Below the pieces are notes generated by a model. It was not told the origin of the DNA. It did not search any database and saw only the letters and a list, made by a program, of their open reading frames with translations. The position numbers were made by a program, and so were the translations under genes. From contig NMRA01000007.1 of NCBI GenBank assembly GCA_002633005.1, forward strand, positions 2,095,461 to 2,128,488: a stretch of 33,028 nt of DNA, given 5' to 3'. The stretch comes from Phoronis australis. Its lineage: Eukaryota; Phoronida; Phoronidae. Shown here in pieces: positions 24,401-31,195 of this stretch (within the stretch, counting starts at the first letter, position 1; each line of letters starts with the position of its first letter).

Positions 24401-27400
24401 GATAAAGCTTGCGTGTATGCCGACAGCTTGCAAGACTCGATTCCCAAGCAAAGACCCACAACTGAAGTTCACTGACCAAGCGCGGGACCATCTGGATTAG
24501 AAAACCCACCACGGGTTCAGCAAAACTTCATGATACAGTTGCAAATCCTACCAAAGTTCTGACAGTTCGTCACACAGTATTCGTGGAATTCATTCTGAGA
24601 AAAACATGTCATTGTCTGCGACTTACCTGAAGATGGCCAGCTAAACTACATTTAACACCACCTACACCCCATCATTTGATCGGCTTTGGCCAATGCACTT
24701 CAAGTTTCAGTGTTAAGATATGCTACATACCTCTTTCCACTTTTATAACTTTTGCGTTATTATGAAAAGTTAAACTAAAGAAGGAAACATGAATATGTTA
24801 CAGCAACTGCCACAGTGGTGAGTGTTCGACTGTAGACAAAAAATTGTTTTTCAGTGATTGTCGTTTGAACATGACTACAAACTTCAGAAAACAATATCTT
24901 GAGAATGAGCCCACCAATTTTAATTGTGTCTGAATTTTCTGACAGCACAATGCCTTGATGTGAAAACCCGTCTCTTAGACTTTTTAATAGATTTTTTGTT
25001 ATTCTTGTGTTTAATTTCAAGCCAGGAGCAGTGTTATTCTGAGAGAAGTGCTAAAGAATGTAAGTATTTCTTACGTTTGTGATTAAAAATCATTGGTGTT
25101 AACTACGAAAAATCCAAGAAACGGTGTTTGAGCATTTTTATCAAAGTTCTAATACAGAGAGTTTGATGAATGCTAGTGAAAGAACTTTTTCCTTATCAAC
25201 ACACCTTTCAAAAAAGTATTTTAGCCAAAAATGGTTGGTCACATGACCACGAGAATGACACAGTACTGAGAATGACATGAGTAGTTTTTGAAAATATATA
25301 TTTTAACTGGTAGACAGTCGCTAGTTACTAAGGTATTTCAAGAAGAAAACACTCTTAAGGTACACACAACAGTAACAACTAACTTTCACACTGTGTGAAG
25401 CTGAGAAGGGAGCATCACCAAACTTCATCTCGTGTGCTTCTACTTACTGCGCCTTGACGTTGATGTTTGGTCGGTATAGCAACTGTTCCACTTCTTTTAC
25501 AACAACACCTTTCATTCGCGGATGTTTGTCAACTGAAACAGAAAAATGCAAACAAAATTGAGGAGTTTAACGGTCCAAATGTCGTTAAATCTACAAAAAT
25601 AAGACATAATTTCTGTAAATAAACTAACCTAAAATCATGCAATGTTCATAGCTCAGTAGAGCCAGTTAAAAATTACCCTGAAACAAAATCACGACTGCGC
25701 CGCTAACAGCATGCTTCTGGGAGCATTAATCAGCAACATACAAATTAAAAAGGCCACTAGGGGGTGAGCCTAAGTCAATTCAAGTGCAGTTGTCTCTTTG
25801 ATAGGAACTTATTTGCCAAATTCCATGAACGCCCATCAAGGAACTTAGGAGATATGGAGTCATATGCAAAGAAATCCCAATTTGCCACTAGGGACACAAC
25901 AAGAGTCAAACTCATCCCAAAATCAAAGTCCAGCATACTCTCCTAAATTAGAACACATTAAAAAAAAATTCCGGTAACGTCAATCAAGTACTTTGGTAGA
26001 CATCGAGGCATGGACAAATAACACATTTGCCACTAGGTGAAATCACCATCATCTCAACAGGAACACAGCTGTAAGATTTCATGATGATCCTTCAATAATG
26101 ATGATATAGAGGCATGGATGAAGAAAATCTAATTTGCCACTAGGTGGCACCATAGTCATGAAGATCCATTAATGGGTTTTGGAGATACCGCAGCAGACAC
26201 CAGCTGGCTGGCGACACAAACAGACGGACATGGAGGCAGACAGCATCCACACAAGCACACACACACACTCCAACACCCACACATGTATATTTGTATGTGT
26301 GTGGGTGCATACAAGCAGGAAATCGATGCAAATCAAAATCTATCGAACACGGAATTACAATCTCAAACAACATGACACATACTGCATGAAGCATGGTATG
26401 TGTGTTGATTAACTAGAGTGTGACAAAGTCTATACCAATTCCATAACAACAAGTTTCTCACCTAACCGAACCAGTAAGTGTGCAGATCGTGAGGCCAGTT
26501 TAACGTCAGGGTCGCCCAACTTGTTAATGATCAACTCCAGAAGGGTCTTCTCTTGTTCTGGCTTCCCCACCAGCAGCTCAAAGATGGTGTCTGCAATAAC
26601 GCAATGGAATATCACTCACCAGGCGTTTGTTTCATGAAAAGTGACTTAAGACATTTAATATATTTAACCTTATGCTCCCACATCACAATTGCTAAATAAA
26701 GAAACGTTTAGACTATTACGACCACATTACAGAGTAGGATACAATTTTTAGAAATTATATCTCAATAACTAGCAGTTATTTGCATATTCTCAGAGACTTC
26801 GTACTTTTGATCAAGTGAGATTTAACTATTTTTCAAAAACAGTTGTGTTGAGCGTCGTTCAGATTGAATTTCTGACTCAAGTCTTCTTAAAGTCAGTTTT
26901 CATGAAAGAGACCCCAGAACATATTTGAAGACGTCTAATAGCATTTACAGTGACGATACTCAATATCAGTCACATATTTTAAATGATATCACTGGTCACC
27001 TCTTGGCAGTCTAAGAGTTTTCTGTCCACCTCATAACACATTGTGCTTGGAAAAATAAATGACTCTCCTACTCCATAATGAGTCAATACAAGAAACACTT
27101 CCACCACAACACAACCATGGTACTGACTAACACCTGACACTGTATCACAGTCAATAACACCATCATTTTAAAGTAAAAACATAAAGTTCATACCAAGAGA
27201 TTTCTTCTTCGATGCTTGCACTGAATCACGAAGCATAGTCTGAAAGATATTAATAATCGGGTAAAAAAAAAAGATAAAAGGGTTTTAGTACAGGTCTAAG
27301 TGCAACTTACCTTAATGCAACCTTAAACAACCTCTTAAATTTGTTATTTATTTTTCTTCTTTGTTTTCAAGCGTTTATACATGCACATTTTAACTTAATA

Positions 27401-30400
27401 ACAGTCCCAATTACCTACAACGAGCACCACCAACTATAGAATAACTCTCATACAGTTTGTTGTTCACTTGAGAGGAGGTTAACCAACAAGACTAATTTGA
27501 AAATGTCAAACAGTTCTACTAAAAATTGTTTTTGTCAACACAAGGGCCAGAAAGGCTACTTAACACAAAATCTTTCATAGACAAGAGTATATCAAACACA
27601 CTCCTCCAAAAACAGTCATTGTCCGACATCATTTAAAGAGACTAGTGCCGGCATCCACTAATCCATTCTTCAACTTTCTGCCATCCCGTAGCCTCATTAC
27701 AACCCTCATACCTTCAGAGCCTCCACAAATGTAGTGTAATGTTCCTTGAGTAGACTTTCATAGTACCACAGTACCAGTCGCTTGTCACGGGCGTCATGGT
27801 TACCGCTGGTCAGCTCGTCCAGCTGTAGAAATGGATGCTGGTCAAATGTGCGCAGTTTCCTAGTGTCAGGTATAAGGTCATTCGTAAACAATTCCTTGAG
27901 AGTGTCTGAAATGAGAACAGTGCAAAGATAGACATAAAACGACATAAGGGCCCACAGCACTTGTTGGAATCAGTTCAAAACTGGGAGCTGCCATCGTCTC
28001 CAAAATGGGTTGGCTACTAGGGGAGATGAAGTAGTTGAATCCTCCCGATAATCATCTGGCGCCAGCGCATTGCAGTCTGCACCTCTGTTTTAAGTATCAA
28101 CGTAATCCGTCAACTGGTTGTTTAGATATCAACTGGAAATGCTCTCACCCTAAAAATACTGAAAAAACCCAAGAAGTGTTGCATCTTACCATATAGACCC
28201 AAATTTTCAACCTGGGACTTTTTCGGGCATTTTCAGGCATGAAGTTTATGCAGGAACTTATCAGCAAGTCTGTATTTAGCCAAATGTCTACAAAATTATA
28301 GATTTTAACTCTGACAGTAAAAGTGTACATTTTCTGAAAGCACAAAGACTTTAGAATTTGATTTTGAGTTTACAGCAATCTGTCGTAGACCATGAGTTTT
28401 CAACAACATTTAGCAAACATGAAAGGTACATTAAAAACAAAACAACGAAATTATTACGATGATCAAATTCCACTTGAAACAAATGTTCAAGATGACCAAA
28501 TTCTACTTGATATAAATGTTCAAGATGATCAAATTCCACTTGATATAAATGTTCAAGATGATCAAATTCCACTTGATATAAATGTTCAAGATGATCAAAT
28601 TCCACTTGATACAAATGTTCAAGATGATCAAATTCCACTTGATATAAATGTTCAAGATGAAATCTCAGAAACGTTGTTATTACAGTTTTCTAAATAACCA
28701 TTTCATTTTTGTTTTGTGCAACTTCTAACTTTTTCATATAAACCACACAAGTCCTCCGTTTGATCGCCCTTCATGCAAAAGTGGAACATTTTGAAAACAA
28801 CTCCTAACATAGCATCTGAAAATCCAGTCAGCCATTTCTCAGATGTGACATTCTGAACTTAGCCAAGTTTAGACATTTTTCTAGGGTCCTACATAATCAT
28901 ATTGGCAGCTACACATTCTTCTTACCCACAGCCATGATGTTCTCGCGTCTGCTCTTTTTCTTCACCATGTTGATGAGTGCCACCATGCTGACCACATTGT
29001 GAACAGGTGCATCTTGGATCAGGATGGTCAGGGCAGCCATCTTGTCTGACACTGTGCCAGAGGAGACCACAGTCTTCATCCAGCCTGCCTCAGATTTCCG
29101 GCTGGCATTACGCTCTGTAATCATCAGACATAACGTTCCTTTCAAACCAAATCCAGTGTGTAGTCCAGTCTATTACTTTCAGCCATACAGAGTGAATGTC
29201 GGAAAAATGCCTGGCGTTTTCAACTGGAGTCTTACACCAATTTATTAATGGATACTCATGAAATTTAGAAGGGAGTTACTTCAATCCATTTCTAGTCGTA
29301 GGGTGAAAATCGCTATTTATTTGATATCCCACAAGTAATATCAATTTCACACTTTCCACCACCACTACTTTACCAGAAGTGTTCCTGCTATTGGCATGGA
29401 TATCTCAATCATATTTTGATAATGTTTAAAGTGCAATATTTTGACAAAAAATTCACTCATGAAATTGAAAATTTAACTTAATAGATGTTCACGGAGCTAA
29501 GATGGAATAAAAAAAATTCAGAAGGGCGCTGGAATTTGATCATTTCCTCATCTGGAGTGAATTCAATTTCATACAGTTAGGGAGTCATTTAGAGTATCAG
29601 AGCATAACAACTTCATGAAAATATCACTTTCATTTCGTTTGAAATGCGGACTCAAGTTAAAAGAAGTTCAGAAAAACAGTGGAAGAATGAGGGAACATTC
29701 AATATACAAACTTATTCAGAAGAGACTAGTAGTAGAATAGCTTAGCTCAATCAATTTTTTGCATACCATTCAGTTACTACACCATTCATAACTTTCTGAG
29801 TAGAGAACTAATCATATTTCACTGGTGGCCATTTTCCAAATTATCAGGCTAGCATGGATTGTTTACTTGCCAAACCTGGACTTTGCATCAAACCTCACCG
29901 CACCCACACCATATTCGCCTCGGTGTGTGCACCCCGTGACACGTACAACCAAATACACTTACGCTTGATATACAGTGCCACATCTTCTTCATACAACTTT
30001 TGAGCAAAGTTCTTGACTGTGGTGAGAACACTTTCGGGTAATTCGTCAAACTCCACTGGATCTTGAGGCTACAATGATACCAGTAATGCTGAGACTAACT
30101 CTGAGAACACAATGCCTCCAACTCCTCTAACAGCAGGAATTAGACGATGTATTGTAATCAGAAGATGGAGAGTCCATAACACAGAACTGAGCTGCGACCT
30201 GTACACATAAGATATTTGCGAAACACTTACTGCAACAACCCTTCCCTTATTACACAGAAACAGTGAACTCTATTGCATAATTCAACATTCCAACCTCACC
30301 GACCAACCACTTCTGTGGTAGCCATTTTGCTAGGTGATGCTAGTTAGCTGCCGAGAACAATCCCAAAACCCTCGTCTTTTACTCATGTGATTTTGCAAGG

Positions 30401-31195
30401 TCTTGCGAGATCTTGCTTTTTCACACGGTTCGATAAGATAAACTTAACAGACGTTGCGGGCATATCCGCTCTTTGTCAGTACCCAAAAAAGTAAATGTTG
30501 AGAACATTCGCCATCTGTTGGCACCTTTAGTAACTGCTATAACTTCAATAATCTCAAACCAAGTCTACAATATTTTCTTGCATAAGCTGAACATGAAACA
30601 CTTCTGATGGCGAATGCTTGTAGCACAAACAACACTCATCCACTTAAACTGTCAGTGTGCTGCCTAAATATCTTACAACACACTCTATTATAATTTACAA
30701 GATGATGATTTTACAGAGTGACATGTACACACTCTGCAACTGCCAAATACAATTGTTCCCCTACTGAGATGCCAAAAAGAAAAACAAATTATGTGTGTCA
30801 TTTCAAACATTCTGCCACTGTTCAACACATCAGTTGATACTGTCTTTACTAATGCAAAAAGGCTGTGTTAAATTGTGACTTTAGGTTAAACAGGTCACAG
30901 ATAATTTCACAAGAGCTTGTGAAAAAAGTTAATTTTCAGATCATAAAAAGTTCATTTCACAACATTTAATGCCATCTATAGAGTGAAAAGTGGATCGAAT
31001 TCCAGGATCATAAATGTCAATATCTTGAAGTATAATCTGAAAAGTATGCTTGAGACGGTCACGTACCTCGTTGTCGAACCATCTCCCGCCAGTCTTGACC
31101 AGGAGGAACTTGCGTTGCTTATGACTCTCAGTCATCTGCAGAGCCCACTGAGAGGGCGTCATCGTACTACTGGACACTTCAGACACCTGCACCGA
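12266..31195 (-). CDS. CEBPZ: CCAAT/enhancer-binding protein zeta, Noc1/Mak21 family (22 exons; N-terminus not found)
   Basis: CEBPZ is the animal relative of yeast Noc1/Mak21, a nucleolar HEAT-like protein of early 60S assembly; the human protein was also reported at CCAAT promoters (family knowledge). Exons, 5' to 3': 31067-31195, 29963-30068, 28926-29114, 27712-27905, 27194-27239, 26462-26590, 25448-25532, 23673-23769, 23072-23156, 22424-22538, 21507-21777, 20652-20778, 19996-20138, 19059-19158, 18145-18283, 16999-17105, 16644-16704, 16041-16255, 15120-15270, 14534-14570, 12882-12963, 12266-12408. All junctions are GT-AG and in phase: 2751 nt, 916 residues plus TAA. Landmarks include AGWMKTVVSSG, RLVLWYYE, QYYAICFLNQ, KMLSALLSGVNRAYPY, SDRYYTALYRKLLDP, HPSVALFAKTLL, SDPLQDFTLIRFLDRFVYRN, acidic runs, and SAEEFAHMIDENV. 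Human is about 1054 residues, so roughly 150-160 N-terminal residues are missing. Confidence 0.95.
12882..12963 (-). CDS. CEBPZ: CEBPZ exon (FAHMIDEN...SNKDNA)
   Basis: Follows acceptor tgttttatcag; donor GTAGGT. Encodes FAHMIDENVNSKIDSTGSQA, MSNKDNA, aligned with human FGHLLDENMGSKFDNIG and MANKDNA. Confidence 0.96.
12964..14533 (-). other. CEBPZ intron, 1570 bases
   Basis: Apart from the 31-bp minisatellite at its edge I see no gene, RNA or clear element here. Confidence 0.8.
12990..13089. repeat. 31-bp minisatellite, 3 copies
   Basis: Units of 31 bases (agcaatctggtgttgtacat...) start at 12990, 13021 and 13052, with a partial fourth at 13083. They lie just upstream (in transcript sense) of the FAHMIDEN exon acceptor in a CEBPZ intron. 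Confidence 0.9.
14534..14570 (-). CDS. CEBPZ: CEBPZ micro-exon (SSIFASAEE)
   Basis: 37-nt exon, acceptor ccttttgcag, donor GTTTGT (GT but off-consensus). Encodes SDISSIFASAEE, matching human DSSLFVSAEE. The phase fits both neighbours. Confidence 0.93.
15120..15270 (-). CDS. CEBPZ: CEBPZ exon (DDDLAPFG, Lys-rich)
   Basis: Follows acceptor atcattttag; donor GTGAGA. Encodes DDDLAPFGTSSSKRSKKMKG and VIKKSKKGGKSKG, basic, a likely nuclear/nucleolar signal. The equivalent human stretch is the KSKRKGTDDFDFAGSF region. Confidence 0.92.
15271..16040 (-). other. CEBPZ intron, 770 bases
   Basis: No gene. A cccctgaatttcacg / aataaatacccacatca stretch at about 15425-15490 resembles the 53-bp repeat unit at 17579-17737. 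Confidence 0.6.
16041..16255 (-). CDS. CEBPZ: CEBPZ exon (poly-acidic)
   Basis: Follows acceptor atatatttcag; donor GTATGC. Encodes EFSKQLGKKKKTKVGSEMDL, then runs of Asp/Glu from (GAT)n/(GAA)n DNA (plus about 16145-16200), then DEEMDFGDDLKDAF. Acidic low-complexity tail typical of nucleolar assembly factors. Confidence 0.93.
16644..16704 (-). CDS. CEBPZ: CEBPZ small exon
   Basis: 61-nt exon; acceptor ttgtgtacag, donor GTAGGT. Encodes DKYETGVEETGDVDFGVDFA. Human MDFAG lies in the same region. Weakly conserved, but it keeps the frame and links both neighbours. Confidence 0.85.
16999..17105 (-). CDS. CEBPZ: CEBPZ exon (Lys-rich then acidic)
   Basis: Follows acceptor ctgttgtag; donor GTATGA. 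Encodes YFSQKAAKKKEKEKKLEDFD, SDAESISDNDFDAYL, equivalent to human YYKKVAVKEKQKRDADEESI. Confidence 0.93.
17579..17737. repeat. 53-bp degenerate tandem repeat, 3 copies
   Basis: Units begin at 17579, 17632 and 17685 with cccctgaatttacc-like starts and aataaanactc-like ends. They are diverged, so an old expansion. Lies in a CEBPZ intron. Confidence 0.75.
18015..18092 (-). repeat. tRNA-like sequence, probable SINE head
   Basis: On the - strand there is an A-box-like tgactcagtgaactagag, a stem-loop tctgc-aagctta-gcaga, and a B-box-like ggtcctgggtttaattccc, at tRNA spacing. Position 33 of the loop is A rather than the usual T, and the D arm is degraded. This fits a tRNA-derived retroposon or pseudogene better than a working tRNA. 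Confidence 0.6.
18145..18283 (-). CDS. CEBPZ: CEBPZ exon (SVMQPKRR)
   Basis: Follows acceptor cctatttcag; donor GTATGT. Encodes SHTSVMQPKRRTAKPRGARG, VAVNSDEYI, EDAIPEEEKFFYK, matching human SVVMQPKRK, LPVNSKEFL and IPVDEVFFHRY. Confidence 0.95.
18430..18560. repeat. 60-bp diverged direct repeat
   Basis: acaatatcattgttttattt...ctgaaagaact (from 18436) recurs as acaatgtcattatttcattt...ctgaaagaact (from 18496). A partial third unit follows at about 18541. Confidence 0.6.
19059..19158 (-). CDS. CEBPZ: CEBPZ exon (SDPLQDFTLIRFLDRFVYRN)
   Basis: Follows acceptor ttgaag; donor GTATTG. Encodes SDPLQDFTLIRFLDRFVYRN then PKKKVA, nearly identical to human. End of the CBF domain. Confidence 0.97.
19475..19635. 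repeat. 23-bp minisatellite, 7 copies
   Basis: atgccatccgattcagcgtt-type units start every 23 bases at 19475, 19498, 19521, 19544, 19567, 19590 and 19613. They vary at a few positions and fade out after the seventh. Lies in a CEBPZ intron. Confidence 0.95.
19996..20138 (-). CDS. CEBPZ: CEBPZ exon (HPSVALFAKTLL)
   Basis: Follows acceptor tcacttgtag; donor GTAGGC. Encodes YDPQHRNPLYCHAELDCEWE, LERLSHHFHPSVALFAKTLL, a hallmark of Noc1/Mak21/Noc3-type CBF domains. Confidence 0.97.
20250..20360. repeat. Short terminal-inverted-repeat element
   Basis: aggtaaaaatactttaaaat (20255-20276) pairs with ggattttaaagtattttgac (20334-20355) with one mismatch over 22 bases, extending a little outward (gaaac / atttc). 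The whole is about 111 bases with no coding. MITE-like. Confidence 0.75.
20652..20778 (-). CDS. CEBPZ: CEBPZ exon (acidic linker)
   Basis: Follows acceptor aacttatccag; donor GTAGGA. Encodes DSDDEEHFTDVRDDDDEEVK, then SGSWVHRS. It matches human SDDEENFIDANDDED and ASWVHFD, a charged linker between conserved blocks. Confidence 0.93.
21507..21777 (-). CDS. CEBPZ: CEBPZ exon (CBF/Mak21 core)
   Basis: The largest exon, 271 nt. Encodes DEISDRYYTALYRKLLDPGL, KALFLN-type sequence, and KAFIKRLLQVSSLQSPSFIC. This is the centre of the CBF domain. Its acceptor (plus 21778-21779) lies inside a 49-bp unit that is repeated four times. Confidence 0.97.
21766..21961. repeat. 49-bp tandem repeat, 4 copies, containing a splice acceptor
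   Basis: Units start at 21766, 21815, 21864 and 21913 (gagatctcatcactgtggaa...). They are nearly identical, with one change (catcactg to cgtcactg) in the last. Each carries, on the - strand, the acceptor gtcctctgttccacag plus the first bases of the CEBPZ core exon. Confidence 0.95.
22424..22538 (-). CDS. CEBPZ: CEBPZ exon (VHIVNFNVSVQALMLL)
   Basis: Follows acceptor cattcatttcag-like sequence; donor GTAGCA. Encodes TTLYKVVHIVNFNVSVQALM, LLYQVMDS, the start of the CBF/Mak21 core. Ends in phase 2. Confidence 0.96.
23072..23156 (-). CDS. CEBPZ: CEBPZ exon (KMLSALLSGVNRAYPY)
   Basis: Follows acceptor ttctgtgcag; donor GTAAGT. Encodes AFVKKGEVDSKMLSALLSGV and NRAYPYAK, one of the most conserved blocks of the Noc1/Mak21 family. 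Confidence 0.97.
23673..23769 (-). CDS. CEBPZ: CEBPZ exon (YYAICFLNQ)
   Basis: Donor GTAAAC. Encodes YYAICFLNQLVLNPSDHDLA, AHLIAVYFSFFK; the first ten residues are nearly identical to human. Confidence 0.95.
23770..25447 (-). other. CEBPZ intron, 1678 bases
   Basis: Open frames on both strands (23824-24075, 24105-24500) show no family signature. No gene, RNA or ordered repeat that I can support. Confidence 0.7.
25448..25532 (-). CDS. CEBPZ: CEBPZ exon (KHPRMKGVV)
   Basis: Follows acceptor ctgtttcag; donor GTAAGT. Encodes VDKHPRMKGVVVKEVEQLLY and RPNINVKAQ, conserved with human KHPNMKGVVSGEVERLLF. Confidence 0.95.
25750..26240. repeat. Dispersed repeat with recurring 'gccactagg' units
   Basis: gccactaggg or gccactaggtg recurs at about 25753, 25883, 26030 and 26137, at roughly 105-150-base spacing, with related text between (gaggcatgga, aagattt/aagatcc). 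It ends in gttttggagatac...cagacggacatgg. Looks like a multi-unit dispersed element; family not identified. Confidence 0.6.
26250..26310. repeat. CA/TG microsatellite
   Basis: An acacacacacac run followed by a short gap and tgtgtgtgggtg. Simple sequence; the open frames across it are by-products. Confidence 0.8.
26462..26590 (-). CDS. CEBPZ: CEBPZ exon (KPEQEKTLLE)
   Basis: Follows acceptor cgttattgcag; donor GTGAGA. Encodes IFELLVGKPEQEKTLLELI, INKLGDPDVKLASRSAHLL, matching human CNKPEEEKALLVQVVNKLGDP. Confidence 0.95.
27194..27239 (-). CDS. CEBPZ: CEBPZ small exon
   Basis: 46-nt exon between acceptor atctttcag and donor GTATGA. Encodes TMLRDSVQASKKKSL, equivalent to human TLSHDTLVTTKTRAL. 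It keeps the frame between its neighbours. Confidence 0.88.
27712..27905 (-). CDS. CEBPZ: CEBPZ exon (TLKELF...RLVLWYYE)
   Basis: Follows acceptor ctcatttcag; donor GTATGA. Encodes TLKELFTNDLIPDTRKLRTF, then ARDKRLVLWYYESLLKEHY, conserved with human DTFKELLITDLLPDNRKLR. Confidence 0.95.
28244..28897. mobile_element. Diverged copy of the inverted-repeat element, enlarged by a minisatellite
   Basis: Read on the - strand, this block follows the 374-bp element at 10487-10860 in order: attatgtaggaccctagaaa; tctgagaaatgg; ttccacttttgca; gagatttcatcttgaacatt; gacagattgctgtaa; and a terminal aagttcctgcataaac. The other end is gtttatgcaggaactt at 28244, the opposite inverted repeat. It is about 280 bases longer, mostly because of the 33-bp repeat in its middle. 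Confidence 0.65.
28458..28655. repeat. 33-bp minisatellite, 6 copies
   Basis: Units of 33 bases (gatgatcaaattccacttga...) start at 28458, 28491, 28524, 28557, 28590 and 28623. Because 33 is a multiple of 3, both strands stay open: DDQIPLDINVQ on + and VEFDHLEHLYQ on -. The frames are a consequence of the repeat, and I see no reason to call a gene. Confidence 0.95.
28926..29114 (-). CDS. CEBPZ: CEBPZ exon (AGWMKTVVSSG)
   Basis: Follows acceptor gattacag; donor GTAAGA. Encodes AGWMKTVVSSGTVSDKMAAL, ILIQDAPVHN and VNMVKKK-like sequence, the start of the conserved helical-repeat domain. Confidence 0.95.
29115..29962 (-). other. CEBPZ intron, 848 bases
   Basis: AT-rich; no gene or ordered repeat seen. 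Confidence 0.8.
29963..30068 (-). CDS. CEBPZ: CEBPZ exon (PQDPVEF...)
   Basis: Follows acceptor tcattgtag; donor GTAAGT. Encodes PQDPVEFDELPESVLTTVKN and FAQKLYEEDVALYIK, matching the human PQPQDVVSKYKTLAQKLYQHE region. Ends in phase 1. Confidence 0.9.
30069..31066 (-). other. CEBPZ intron, 998 bases
   Basis: No gene or clear repeat seen. Confidence 0.8.
31067..31195 (-). CDS. CEBPZ: CEBPZ exon, first recognised
   Basis: 43 codons, phase 0 at both ends, between acceptor ttatgtcatcag and donor GTACGT. Contains KFLLVKTGGRWFDNE, equivalent to human LLLRPGGKWYDLE. The acceptor shows that more coding sequence should lie upstream. An internal Met (MTPSQW) could be a start only if that acceptor is unused. 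Confidence 0.85.

Noticed and set aside
26140-26412. Cys-rich frames on both strands
   Set aside because: They cross the CA/TG microsatellite and a dispersed repeat; the Cys/Val pattern is simple-sequence translation.
28392-28697. Repeat protein of 101 residues on + (DDQIPLDINVQ units) and its - strand twin
   Set aside because: The 33-bp period keeps every frame without a stop open. It sits in a CEBPZ intron within a mobile-element copy, and no start, signal or family match supports a gene.
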